64,000 nucleotides of DNA, taken from NCBI RefSeq assembly GCF_003048405.1, contig NZ_PIQS01000005.1, positions 1 to 64,000 on the forward strand, read 5' to 3'. Of this stretch, positions 48,711 to 57,423 are shown piece by piece. The translations under genes were made by a program, and so were the position numbers. This stretch comes from Campylobacter concisus. Lineage in GTDB: Bacteria; Campylobacterota; Campylobacteria; Campylobacterales; Campylobacteraceae. The notes under the pieces are model-generated. The model saw only the letters and a program-made list of their open reading frames with translations, made no database searches and was not told where the DNA came from. Each line of letters opens with the position of its first letter. Within the stretch, counting starts at the first letter, position 1.

Positions 48711-49620
48711 CAAAAATCTCCTTGGGAATTTTTTTGTAAATTATCTGGTTAAAGTCATCATACGTTTTTGCGGTAAATTCTACCCTTTTGCCAGTTCTTG
48801 GATGGATAAAATAAAGCATATAAGCGTGAAGCATAACCCTGCTTATTTTATCGCCTTGGCTCTTAAATCCGTATAAATCATCGCCTAAAATATGGCGGTT
48901 TATGCTAGATAGGTGCACTCTTATCTGATGAGTCCTACCTGTAAAAAGTTTTGCTGCTATTAAATTTATGCCATTTTCGCTTAGTAAATTTACAAAGGCA
49001 CTTTTTGCAAATTTAGCGTCCGCGACAATTGCTTTTTTTAGGCGATTGTTTGGATTTCTGCCAATTGGCTTATCGATGATGACATCCTCTTTTAGCGGCA
49101 GATCGGTGAGCGCTAGATAAATTCGCCCCATGCTTTTATCGCTTAGTTGCTCGCTAAGTTTTGCGTGGGCAAAGTTGTTTTTAGCAACGACGATAGCACC
49201 ACTCGTGCCCTTATCTAAGCGGTGGACGATGCCAGCTCTTACGTCGCCGTTTAAATTTGAGAGCATAAAGCCCTTTTTATTTAGCCATTCAACAAGTGTC
49301 GCCTCTTTTACACTTGGAGCTTGATGAACAACGATTTGAGGCGGTTTATTAAGCACTATGAGATCGTCATCTTCGTAGATAATAGGGATATCAAAATTTA
49401 CTTCATACTCGTTTTGTATCTCTTTTTTTGGGGCAAAATTTACGCAAATTTCATCGTTTTCACTTAACAAAAAGCTTGGTTTTGAGACTGGTTTTAAATT
49501 TACGCTTACGAGAGAATCTTTTATCAAATTTAAAGCTTGATTGCGTGAAATTTGAAGCTCCTGCGCTACTGCTACATCGAGTCTTGAGCTGTTTAAAACA
49601 TTAAATTTAACCAAAATCAA
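48643..49620 (-). CDS. RluD-type pseudouridine synthase (325 aa)
   Basis: This protein isomerises uridines in rRNA (RluA/RluC/RluD family). The catalytic motif HRLDKGTSG, with the active-site Asp, is near residues 133-141, after an S4-like N-terminal region (SRLDVAVAQELQISRNQALNLI). The segment LFTGRTHQIRVHLSSI near 220-235 is typical. The C-terminal end (about 22 residues) overlaps the lipoprotein gene flpA out of frame, including its signal peptide, over 68 nt. This is unusually long and may mean that an earlier stop codon was lost. Which uridine is modified cannot be told. Confidence 0.9.
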   Translation of the reverse strand: MILVKFNVLNSSRLDVAVAQELQISRNQALNLIKDSLVSVNLKPVSKPSFLLSENDEICVNFAPKKEIQNEYEVNFDIPIIYEDDDLIVLNKPPQIVVHQAPSVKEATLVEWLNKKGFMLSNLNGDVRAGIVHRLDKGTSGAIVVAKNNFAHAKLSEQLSDKSMGRIYLALTDLPLKEDVIIDKPIGRNPNNRLKKAIVADAKFAKSAFVNLLSENGINLIAAKLFTGRTHQIRVHLSSINRHILGDDLYGFKSQGDKISRVMLHAYMLYFIHPRTGKRVEFTAKTYDDFNQIIYKKIPKEIFDEKICPTHIDTIFSSFLSGMRL

Positions 49621-49666
49621 AGCCTTGTTTGTGATATAATCTAGCCCAAAAATTAAGGTTTGCTTC

Positions 49667-50773
49667 TTGATAAAACTAGATCGGCGTATTTTAACACATT
49701 TTGATTTTATTCAGCCGTTTTTAATAATCCCAATCATCATAATTTCATATATCCTGGTTTCCGAGGCAAACGACATTTTAGCAAACAAACAACTTATATA
49801 TTTTGGCATAGGTTTTGCATCATTTTGTGTAGCATTTTTACTGCCCATTAGGCGTATCGACTGGATCATTCCGATGTTTTACTGGGTCTGCATCGTGCTA
49901 CTTTTAAGCGTTGATCTCTTTGGCGTTAGCAAACTAGGAGCTAGGCGCTGGCTAGAAATTCCCTTCGTTCACTTCACACTTCAGCCATCAGAACTGATGA
50001 AGCCAGCCTTTTTGCTGATGTTAGCTTATCTCATTAAACAGCGTCCTCCAGAGGCTAATGGATACGGAGTAAAAGATTTTTTAAGACTTAGTTTTTATAT
50101 ACTTTTGCCATTTGTGCTCATCATGAAAGAGCCTGATCTTGGCACTGCACTCATACTTTTGATAGTTGGCTACACAATCCTTTTTGTAATCGGCGTAAAT
50201 AAGAAAATTTGGATCACTATCATCCTTGCGATAGGCTTTTTGGCGCCGGTTTTGTATGAAAATTTACATGACTATCAAAAAAAGAGGATTCACGATTTTA
50301 TCGCTGAAGAGCCAAGCTATCACGTCAAACAAAGCATCATCGCCATAGGTAGCGGCGGATTAAAGGGCAAGCCAAAGGACGAAGCGACGCAGACACACTT
50401 TAAATTTTTGCCAATCGCCACTAGTGACTTCATCTTTGCCTACAATATCGAGCGTTTTGGCTTTTATGGTGGATTATTTTTGCTTGGACTTTATGGAGCG
50501 CTTATAACACATCTTTTAAGTTTAAATTACGGCCTAAAAAATGACTATTTTACGCAAGTTACCACCACGGGGATTGCTGCACTAATCTTCATTTATGTGG
50601 GTGTAAATGTCTCGATGACGATAGGTTTTGCACCAGTTGTAGGTGTGCCGCTACCATTTTTTAGTTACGGCGGAAGTAGCTTTGTTACATTTATGGTGCT
50701 TTTTGGAATTTTGCAAAATTTGCTAACTTTTAGATTTGATAGAACTTATAGTTTTATAAAAATTCGCTTCTAA
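49667..50773 (+). CDS. rodA: Rod shape SEDS protein RodA/MrdB (368 aa)
   Basis: This is a SEDS-family peptidoglycan glycosyltransferase for cell elongation. It has about ten membrane helices, the GARRWLEIP segment near residues 87-95, QPSELMKPAF near 102-111, MKEPDLGTALI near 153-163 with the catalytic-type Asp, and a C-terminal FFSYGGSSF near 332-340. The start is a TTG (49667), as no ATG is available. It is divergent from the RluD-type gene with only 46 nt between them. This location matches mrdB in C. jejuni. Confidence 0.94.
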   Translation: MIKLDRRILTHFDFIQPFLIIPIIIISYILVSEANDILANKQLIYFGIGFASFCVAFLLPIRRIDWIIPMFYWVCIVLLLSVDLFGVSKLGARRWLEIPFVHFTLQPSELMKPAFLLMLAYLIKQRPPEANGYGVKDFLRLSFYILLPFVLIMKEPDLGTALILLIVGYTILFVIGVNKKIWITIILAIGFLAPVLYENLHDYQKKRIHDFIAEEPSYHVKQSIIAIGSGGLKGKPKDEATQTHFKFLPIATSDFIFAYNIERFGFYGGLFLLGLYGALITHLLSLNYGLKNDYFTQVTTTGIAALIFIYVGVNVSMTIGFAPVVGVPLPFFSYGGSSFVTFMVLFGILQNLLTFRFDRTYSFIKIRF

Positions 50774-50811
50774 AAATTTTCTACACAAGTATTAAACATA
50801 CAGTTTTTACT

Positions 50812-52146
50812 CTATCTTTTTTTGTGTTTTTTGATGCAAGACTTTATAGCATTTATAAGATATTTTATATCCTCTTTTGTATGCGTATAGTGAATGCTAA
50901 CGCGTACCCAGCCAGGTTTTGCTTCAAAAATGGTATTATCTTTTAAATTAAGCAAATCATGTCCATACGGCCCAGCACAATCACAGCCTGCGCGTGTTTG
51001 GATGCCAAATTCGCTACTTAAACTAGCAGCAAAATCATAAGGTGAAATACCTTTTACATTAAATGCAAAAATAGGCAATCTATCTAAATTTTCAGGGCAA
51101 TAATTTATCACCTCATCTATATTTTCTAGCTCTTTACAAAACATCTCACCTAGCTCACATTCAGCTACTTTTATATTATTAAGTCCGATTTCGTTTCTTA
51201 GTTTGTAGGCTAAATTTGCACGCATTAGTTGCATTATCGGCGGCGTGCCACCCTCTTCTAAATTTTCAACTTCACTAGTAAAAATATGTGATGTCCTGCT
51301 TACGTACTTGACTGTGCCTCCAGCTGCAAATGTAGGCAAATTTTTACAAAGCTCTTTTTTGATAGCCAAAAGCCCACAACTCCCAACTCCTCCAAGTAGT
51401 TTGTGAGGCGAGAGAAACAGTGCGTCAAAATATCTGCAATCAACATTTTCATAAGCACTAAGAGTGGCCACATCAAGTGCTAAAATGCCATTGTATTTTT
51501 TGATTAGTGAATAAATTTTTTTATAATCGGTTTTAACGCCAGTGACGTTTGAAGCAGCACTAAAACTAGCTATTATCTTTCTTTTTGCATTTTGTTTTAA
51601 TGTATTCTCAAGCATCACATAATCTATCTCATTATTTTCATCAAGCTCTATGCGTTTTATATCACAAAGCCCTTCTCTTAAGCTAACTTCAACAGAGTGA
51701 TGCTCATAAGGGCCAATGATCGCTAGTGGCAAGTTTAATTTTCTTAAATTTGCTTCGCCGATCAAAGCTCTTGTAGCTGGTGAGATATAAATTCCCATTA
51801 TCTCCTGAAATTTCTTTATCGCAGCCGTTGCTCCTTGACCAGTCGCAATAAGATAAAAACTATCATCAAGGCCTAATAAGCTTTTTAGCTCAGCTCTTGC
51901 ATTTTCATAGCATTTTTGCGTTAATACCGCGCTTGAACTACTATCTGAGTGAGTGTTTGCGTAGGTTTTTAAAAATTTTAAAATTTCATCTTCAATGGGC
52001 TTATAAGCAAGACCTGAAGCCGTGTAGTCAAAATAGTAAAGACCCTCTTTTAAAATGATATTTTTTCTTACTTCATCGATATTTAGCAATGTTTTCCCTT
52101 TATTTAAAGCAGGGATTATAATTAAATTTTCATAAAAAGCTTGCAA
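50812..52146 (-). CDS. Class V aminotransferase, cysteine desulfurase-like, copy A (444 aa)
   Basis: This is a PLP enzyme of fold type I. The PLP lysine is in LFLSPHKLLGGVGS near residues 225-238. The EHHSVEVSLRE segment near 137 supplies the cofactor-stacking His. The C-terminal TRAGCDCAGPYGHDLL near 393-408 includes Cys residues placed like the catalytic Cys of SufS-type desulfurases. It is a full-length paralogue of the gene at 53500-54831; most motifs match word for word. The first ~18 residues (MQAFYENLIIIPALNKG) have no match in the paralogue, so the true start may be an internal one near EVRKNIILKEG. It follows thiE by 12 nt. Confidence 0.82.
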   Translation of the reverse strand: MQAFYENLIIIPALNKGKTLLNIDEVRKNIILKEGLYYFDYTASGLAYKPIEDEILKFLKTYANTHSDSSSSAVLTQKCYENARAELKSLLGLDDSFYLIATGQGATAAIKKFQEIMGIYISPATRALIGEANLRKLNLPLAIIGPYEHHSVEVSLREGLCDIKRIELDENNEIDYVMLENTLKQNAKRKIIASFSAASNVTGVKTDYKKIYSLIKKYNGILALDVATLSAYENVDCRYFDALFLSPHKLLGGVGSCGLLAIKKELCKNLPTFAAGGTVKYVSRTSHIFTSEVENLEEGGTPPIMQLMRANLAYKLRNEIGLNNIKVAECELGEMFCKELENIDEVINYCPENLDRLPIFAFNVKGISPYDFAASLSSEFGIQTRAGCDCAGPYGHDLLNLKDNTIFEAKPGWVRVSIHYTHTKEDIKYLINAIKSCIKKHKKR

Positions 52147-52158
52147 AACGAGTGCCTT

Positions 52159-52764
52159 TTAAAGCAATAATTTTCTTTGTAAATTTTCTATATTTTTCTT
52201 TATCGTGCCATCTTTATAGATAGCGGATATTAAGGCGATCATGTCTGGCTTTGCCTTAGCAACACTTGCAATGTTGCTAGAGTTTATGCCTCCTATGACA
52301 CACACATTCATTCCCATTTCTTTTGCCTGCGATATAGTTTGAGCCTTGCAAAGCGGTGCATTTGGTTTTGTTGGGCTTTTAAACATCGCTCCAAAAGCCA
52401 CGTAGCTAGCACCATTTTGTTTTGCCCTAATGGCAAGCTCCAAGCTATCATAGCAGCTAACTCCTACGTAAGCATCATCCCCTAAAATTTCAAATGCTTC
52501 TTTTATGCTCACATCATCTTTTCCCAAATGCACAGACCTTGCCCCTATATGAGCAGCAAATAAAATATCATCATTTACGATAAATCTGGCTCCAAATTTT
52601 TCGCATAGGTTGAAAATTTCACTAGCTAGCCTCTCATCTTTGGGTATTTTTTTAGAGCGAAATTGAAAAAATTTCACCCCACACTCTAAAATTTCTTTAG
52701 TGTATTGCAAGGCTAAATTTTCAGGCATCAACACATCGTCGCTAATCGCGTAAATTTCAATCAC
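52159..52764 (-). CDS. thiE: Thiamine phosphate synthase (201 aa)
   Basis: ThiE joins HMP-pyrophosphate and thiazole phosphate to make thiamine phosphate. It is a TIM barrel with FFQFRSKK near residues 32-39 (pyrophosphate-site Arg/Lys), FIVNDDILFAAHIGARSVHLGKDD near 60-83, FGAMFKSPTKPNAP near 122-135 and VIGGINSSNI near 155-164. These are the expected ThiE features. It overlaps thiD by 8 nt. Confidence 0.92.
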   Translation of the reverse strand: MIEIYAISDDVLMPENLALQYTKEILECGVKFFQFRSKKIPKDERLASEIFNLCEKFGARFIVNDDILFAAHIGARSVHLGKDDVSIKEAFEILGDDAYVGVSCYDSLELAIRAKQNGASYVAFGAMFKSPTKPNAPLCKAQTISQAKEMGMNVCVIGGINSSNIASVAKAKPDMIALISAIYKDGTIKKNIENLQRKLLL

Positions 52765-53503
52765 TTATGCCAACTTTATGATTTAGTAGACGTTTGCCAA
52801 ATTTTGTCGTAATTGCATTTTTAATAGCATTTAAAATGTATTTTTTGGCTAGCTTTATGGTCTCTTCTTTGGTGTATCCATTTGCTAGCAAGCAAGCCAG
52901 TGCACTCGCAAAGCTACATCCAGCCCCATGCACGATCTCTGGTTTTATTAGTGGCTCTTTAAATTTAAGCACGTCACCATTCTTTTTAAAAAGAGTATCT
53001 TCGCAAATTTCTGCAACCATGCTTCGCTTTAAGATCATATCGCAAGGCAAATTTTTAATATCAAGCTCCAAAACTTTGGCTTCATCGATATTTGGCGTAA
53101 TAATGTCTGCAAATTTAAAAAGTTCTTTTAAGCTTGCTATCGCGTCATCTTCGAGAAGTTTTGAGCCTGATTTTGCTACGCAAACTGGGTCTATTACTAT
53201 TTTGATGCCTTGCTTATAAAATTTTTCAAGCCAAGAACCAACGCAAGATATAAGCTCTTTATTAAAAAGCATACCAACCTTGATAGCGTCTATATTTAGC
53301 TCCTCATCTACCATTTTGATTTGTTCATTTAGATTTGTAACATTTGTAGCAAAGATATTGCTAACGCCATTTGTATTTTGTGCTGTAAGAGCCGTGATAG
53401 CCGTCGCTGCGTAGCAAGAAAACGCATCGCATGTCTTAATATCAGCCTGCACACCAGCACCGCCAACGCTGTCACTTCCTGCAATGATTAATATATTTTT
53501 CAT
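52757..53503 (-). CDS. thiD: Hydroxymethylpyrimidine (phosphate) kinase (248 aa)
   Basis: ThiD phosphorylates HMP and HMP-P. It is a ribokinase-fold protein with IAGSDSVGGAGVQADIKT near residues 6-23, ALTAQNTNGV near 38-47, DPVCVAKSGSKLL near 103-115, and the anion-hole/catalytic segment VHGAGCSFASALA near 194-206, where family members more often have GTGCT. The length is normal. It overlaps the desulfurase-like gene B by 4 nt and thiE by 8 nt, so the whole set is one operon. Confidence 0.92.
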   Translation of the reverse strand: MKNILIIAGSDSVGGAGVQADIKTCDAFSCYAATAITALTAQNTNGVSNIFATNVTNLNEQIKMVDEELNIDAIKVGMLFNKELISCVGSWLEKFYKQGIKIVIDPVCVAKSGSKLLEDDAIASLKELFKFADIITPNIDEAKVLELDIKNLPCDMILKRSMVAEICEDTLFKKNGDVLKFKEPLIKPEIVHGAGCSFASALACLLANGYTKEETIKLAKKYILNAIKNAITTKFGKRLLNHKVGISD

Positions 53504-54831
53504 CTATCTCCCATACAACCTGAAATTTCATTAACACTAAAAGGATCATCGACCTTCCAACTACTTGAATACTTTTTAATGCTATTTTTTAATGCGTCCA
53601 CTAGATAATTCACATCTTCTAGCGTATGCGTATAGTGGAGTCCGACTCTGACCCAGCCTGGCTTGTGAGTAAAGAGTGCGTCTTCCTTTAAATGAAGCAA
53701 ATCATGTCCATATGGCCCAGCACAAGAACATCCTGCACGCGTTTGAATGCCATATTCTTTGCTTAAAACTTTAGCTAGTTCATAAGGCGAAACACCAGTC
53801 ACATTAAAAGAAAATATCGGCAAACGCTTTATGTTATTTGGATGATAGCAAGTAAGCTCAGGAATTTCTGCTAGTCTTTTCTCTAAATACTCTCCAAGCT
53901 CGCTCTCGTTTTCATATATTGCCTCAAATCCTATCTCATTTCTGAGTCTATAAGCCAAATTTGCTCTTATGAGTCCTAAAATAGGCGGAGTGCCGGCCTC
54001 TTCTAGCTGTTCACTATCTTTTACAAATATAGCATAGTTTTTGCTAACATAACTTACCGTTCCACCACCAGCAAATGTCGGTTCATCTGAGTTTGCGAGT
54101 ATCTTTTTTATAGCAAGAAGCCCACAACTTCCTACTCCGCCAAGCAGTTTATGTGGCGATAAAAAAAGAGCATCAAAATAGTCACAATCAATATTTCCAT
54201 AAGCACTAAAACTTGCAGCATCAAATGCCACAATGCCGCCATAAGATTTTATAAGAGTATAAATTTTTCTATAATCGCTCAAAACCCCAGTCACATTTGA
54301 AGCCACACTAAAAGTTGCGATGATCTCACGACCAACATTTATCCTTAAAATTTGCTCCAAATGATTAAAGTCGATCCCTCCGTTTTTATCAAGCCTTATA
54401 CGCTCAACCTCACAAAGTGCTTGCCTAAAGCTTATCTCATTTGAATGATGTTCATAAGGTCCAAGCACCACAAGCGGAGAATTTTCATCTGCTTTTAATG
54501 AATATCTTTTTTTTAACGCTGGCGGTGCATAAATTCCTAAAATTTCTTGAAATTTCTTTATCGCACCGGTAGCTCCATTGCCACAAGTAAAAAGATAAAA
54601 GCTCTCATCAAGTCCTAGTAAGCTTTTTAACTCACGTCTTGAATCTTCATAAATTTGAGCGGTTTTATAGGCATTTGATGAGCTGATAGAGTGTGTATTT
54701 GCGTATGTTTGAAGTATTTTTGCTATCTCATCTTCGATAGGTTTATAAGCTAGCCCTGAAGCTGTAAAATCAAAATAATAAATGCCATTTTTTAAAATTA
54801 TATTTTCTCTAATATGCTCTAAATTTACCAA
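53500..54831 (-). CDS. Class V aminotransferase, cysteine desulfurase-like, copy B (443 aa)
   Basis: This is the paralogue of copy A, first in the operon. The PLP lysine is in LFLSPHKLLGGVGS near 214-227, EHHSNEISFRQ near 126-136, and TRAGCSCAGPYGHDLL near 383-398. It has a longer C-terminus than copy A (WKVDDPFSVNEISGC). Its place beside the nuclease-fold gene and flgS matches C. jejuni Cj0791c, so copy B may be the ancestral copy and copy A the duplicate. A cysteine desulfurase role, giving sulfur for thiazole or other cofactors, is suggested by motif and context, not proved. Confidence 0.84.
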   Translation of the reverse strand: MVNLEHIRENIILKNGIYYFDFTASGLAYKPIEDEIAKILQTYANTHSISSSNAYKTAQIYEDSRRELKSLLGLDESFYLFTCGNGATGAIKKFQEILGIYAPPALKKRYSLKADENSPLVVLGPYEHHSNEISFRQALCEVERIRLDKNGGIDFNHLEQILRINVGREIIATFSVASNVTGVLSDYRKIYTLIKSYGGIVAFDAASFSAYGNIDCDYFDALFLSPHKLLGGVGSCGLLAIKKILANSDEPTFAGGGTVSYVSKNYAIFVKDSEQLEEAGTPPILGLIRANLAYRLRNEIGFEAIYENESELGEYLEKRLAEIPELTCYHPNNIKRLPIFSFNVTGVSPYELAKVLSKEYGIQTRAGCSCAGPYGHDLLHLKEDALFTHKPGWVRVGLHYTHTLEDVNYLVDALKNSIKKYSSSWKVDDPFSVNEISGCMGDR

Positions 54832-54941
54832 ATCACAACCCTTGTTTTTTGCGTAGCATTATAGATTACTTTAGCTAAAATATACTACAATGCCCAAATA
54901 AAGGAGCCGATATAAAAGCTTTAAAATCAACATTTGAGCGA

Positions 54942-55778
54942 ATGAAACACCTTGATATAAATGAACTTATTAAATTTCATCTCGTCTTTGATGAGTTTGA
55001 TTTAAAGCACTCATATTATGATGTTTTTGAAGCGATCGAGGCTGAAATTTTAAACAATTTCTTAGCCTTGATGCCAAAATTTTACTTCGAATCCGATACA
55101 AACGATGCTATAAAATCTGCCCTCATAAAACTCGCACGAAGCGATAGAAAAAAATTTAGCGTAAATAAAATTTTACCTCAAAGCCTAGCTAGCAAAGTCT
55201 ACGCAAAGCTTTTTGAAAAGAATTTTTTACTGCTAGAAAAAAGTAGAGAAGTACTGCCAAAAAGATCAAAAAACCAAATGCTAAAAAAAGAAGAAAGGGG
55301 CTATAAAGTTGAGGATAAAATACATTTTAATAGCCATTTTTCAAGGTTTTGGTTTAGATTTATAGAGCCAAATTTAAGCTTGCTAAAAGCTGGTAAAAAT
55401 GATGAAATTTTAGCCATTATAAAAAAGGAATTTGACGAATATGCAAGCCTTGGATTTGAAATTTTATGCGGTGAACTCATGGCAAAAAAATTTCTGATTA
55501 ATGGCATATTTTTAAGTAGCTTTTGGAGCAGGAATATAGAGCTTGATATGCTATTAAATATAGGCGGCAAGATCATAGTCGGCGAGGCAAAATACAAAGA
55601 GAGAAAGGTTTGTAAAAACGTGCTAAATTTACTATTAAAAAAATGCGAAAAACTAAATATCAAGCCAGATATTATTGCTCTTTTTTCAAAGAGTGGATTT
55701 AGTAGTGAGCTAAGAAATTTAAAAGATGAAAGGCTAAGGCTTTATGAAATTAGCGATTTTGAGGAACTTTTAAAATGA
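54942..55778 (+). CDS. PD-(D/E)XK nuclease-fold protein (DUF234-like C-terminus), upstream of flgS (278 aa)
   Basis: The N-terminal 150 residues are helical, of unknown type, with a winged-helix flavour. The C-terminal 110 residues look like the DUF234 nuclease-fold domain found behind some archaeal-type ATPases: a conserved Glu in GFEILCGELMAKKF, D202 in NIELDMLL, and E215/K217 in VGEAKY give the E...D...ExK pattern. No ATPase domain is present. The ATG at 54942 has no good ribosome site, whereas AAGGAG lies 5 nt before an in-frame ATA at 54912, so the protein may begin ten residues earlier. It matches Cj0792 by position and overlaps flgS by 4 nt. The function is unknown. Confidence 0.75.
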   Translation: MKHLDINELIKFHLVFDEFDLKHSYYDVFEAIEAEILNNFLALMPKFYFESDTNDAIKSALIKLARSDRKKFSVNKILPQSLASKVYAKLFEKNFLLLEKSREVLPKRSKNQMLKKEERGYKVEDKIHFNSHFSRFWFRFIEPNLSLLKAGKNDEILAIIKKEFDEYASLGFEILCGELMAKKFLINGIFLSSFWSRNIELDMLLNIGGKIIVGEAKYKERKVCKNVLNLLLKKCEKLNIKPDIIALFSKSGFSSELRNLKDERLRLYEISDFEELLK

Positions 55779-56764
55779 ATGAACACGATATCCAAGCTGG
55801 CTTAAAAAGCCTGATAGAGCAGACTTATCTGATAGAAAACGAATATAAAAATTTAACATCATCTTACGCAAACTTGCAAAATTTCATTAAAGATATTGTA
55901 GAAATTCTGCCAAATGCTATCTGGGTGTTAGATGAAAATGATGAGATTTTTTTACAAAACTCAGAAGCAGTAAGACTTGGTAAAATTTTTAAAGAGATAC
56001 CAAAAAAAGAGGGCGAGATAAATGTAGATGGGCAAATTTATCTTTTTAAAACAAGCTCTAAAGACAATAAACTAATAATCTCTGCAACAAACATAACAGT
56101 AGAAAAACGCACCGAGCGCCTTGCCTCTATGGGCCAAGTAGCAGCTCACCTAGCCCACGAGATCAGAAATCCAGTAGGCTCCATCTCGCTTTTAGCTTCA
56201 ACTCTACTTAAAAGAGCTGATGAACGCACAAAGCCTATCGTAAATCAAATACAAAAAGCTACATGGCGAGTCGAACGCATAATCAAAGCCACTCTACTTT
56301 TTACAAAAGGCCTTAACATAAATGCACAAATTTTTGACTTTTCGCAGCTTAAAAAAGAGTGCGAAGAGGCTATAAATTTTTACGACTATTCAAAGGATAT
56401 TAAATTTAGCCTAGAATTTCCAGATGGCAAATATACGGGCGATCTTAATCTACTAGCCATTGTCTTTCAAAATATTTTATTTAACGCTATTGATGCCATC
56501 GAAGAGAGCGATGATGATGAAGGAGAGATCATTTTAAGCTATGAAAAAACACCGAGTGAGCATAAATTTATCGTTTACGATAGTGGCGAGCCTATCAAAG
56601 ACAAAGCCATAGTTTTTGAGCCATTTAAAAGTAGCAAGCTAAAAGGAAACGGCCTTGGGCTGCACCTTTGCTTACAGATAGTGCAGGCTCACAAAGGCAG
56701 TATCGAGATCACACTAAATCCAAAAACATTTTGCATAAATTTACCAATAAAGGAGAAAGAATGA
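55775..56764 (+). CDS. flgS: Flagellar sensor histidine kinase FlgS (329 aa)
   Basis: FlgS is the cytoplasmic kinase that phosphorylates FlgR to switch on sigma54 flagellar genes in Campylobacter. It has no membrane segment. A PAS-like part (LPNAIWVLDENDEIFLQNSE) is near residues 46-65, the H-box MGQVAAHLAHEIRNPVGSIS near 117-136 with the phospho-His, the N-box NILFNAIDAIEES near 231-243, and the G-box GNGLGLHL near 291-298. Identification rests on these features and on the gene order aminotransferase / nuclease-fold gene / kinase as at Cj0791c-Cj0793. flgR is not in the window. Confidence 0.85.
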   Translation: MNEHDIQAGLKSLIEQTYLIENEYKNLTSSYANLQNFIKDIVEILPNAIWVLDENDEIFLQNSEAVRLGKIFKEIPKKEGEINVDGQIYLFKTSSKDNKLIISATNITVEKRTERLASMGQVAAHLAHEIRNPVGSISLLASTLLKRADERTKPIVNQIQKATWRVERIIKATLLFTKGLNINAQIFDFSQLKKECEEAINFYDYSKDIKFSLEFPDGKYTGDLNLLAIVFQNILFNAIDAIEESDDDEGEIILSYEKTPSEHKFIVYDSGEPIKDKAIVFEPFKSSKLKGNGLGLHLCLQIVQAHKGSIEITLNPKTFCINLPIKEKE

Positions 56765-57423
56765 ACATACAAAACGAACTTGAGGCTTTTAAAAAATCTC
56801 TTCAAACGCTTGATTTAAGAGAAATTTCAAACGATGGAGCAAAAAACGTTGCATTTATCTGTATCGATATGATAGAAGCATTTGCTGGAAGTGGTGCGCT
56901 CGCTAGTCAAAGAGTGGCCGCCTTATCAAAAGGGATCGCGACACTTTTTGATAGAGCGTGGAAAGATTTTGGTTTTAGAAATTTTATCCTTATAGAAGAT
57001 AGGCACACCAGTGATTCAAAAGAATTTGAGACCTTTTTACCTCACGCTATGCTCAATACAAATGAGATAAAAACTGTAAAAGAGATAGAGGATCTAAGCT
57101 TTTTTAAAGAGTTCAAGACATTTTATAAAAACTCTTTAAGCATTGCGTTTAATAAAGAATTTGAGAAATTTTTAGAGCAAAACCCACAAATTGACACTTT
57201 TATTGTTACTGGAGATTGCACTGACATGTGTGTTTATCAGTGCGTTAGTTATCTTAAGCTACGAGCCAATGAATACAATAAAAAATCAAGAGTTATCGTG
57301 CCGTTTGATCTTACGCAAACGTACGATATACCAGGACACAATGGTGACTTTTACCACGAGATGTTTTCTCTTCATATGAAGCTAGCACTTGGTGCTGATG
57401 TGGTAAAGAGTATTAAATTTTAA
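56761..57423 (+). CDS. Isochorismatase-like cysteine hydrolase (220 aa)
   Basis: The protein has the isochorismatase/nicotinamidase fold. The catalytic Asp lies in FICIDMIEAF near residues 31-40, the Cys in VTGDCTDMCVYQ near 148-159 with the usual cis-peptide position before it. A metal-type pair DxH is suggested by EDRHTSDS near 79-86. It may deamidate nicotinamide (PncA-like) or hydrolyse a related amide, but the substrate cannot be fixed. I chose the ATG at 56761: AAGGAG precedes it and it overlaps the flgS stop as ATGA. Its stop codon overlaps that of the convergent gene by 4 nt. Confidence 0.84.
   Translation: MNIQNELEAFKKSLQTLDLREISNDGAKNVAFICIDMIEAFAGSGALASQRVAALSKGIATLFDRAWKDFGFRNFILIEDRHTSDSKEFETFLPHAMLNTNEIKTVKEIEDLSFFKEFKTFYKNSLSIAFNKEFEKFLEQNPQIDTFIVTGDCTDMCVYQCVSYLKLRANEYNKKSRVIVPFDLTQTYDIPGHNGDFYHEMFSLHMKLALGADVVKSIKF

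Noticed and set aside
50774..50811. Possible terminator between rodA and desulfurase-like copy A
   Set aside because: The 38-bp gap is A/T-rich but has no convincing stem.
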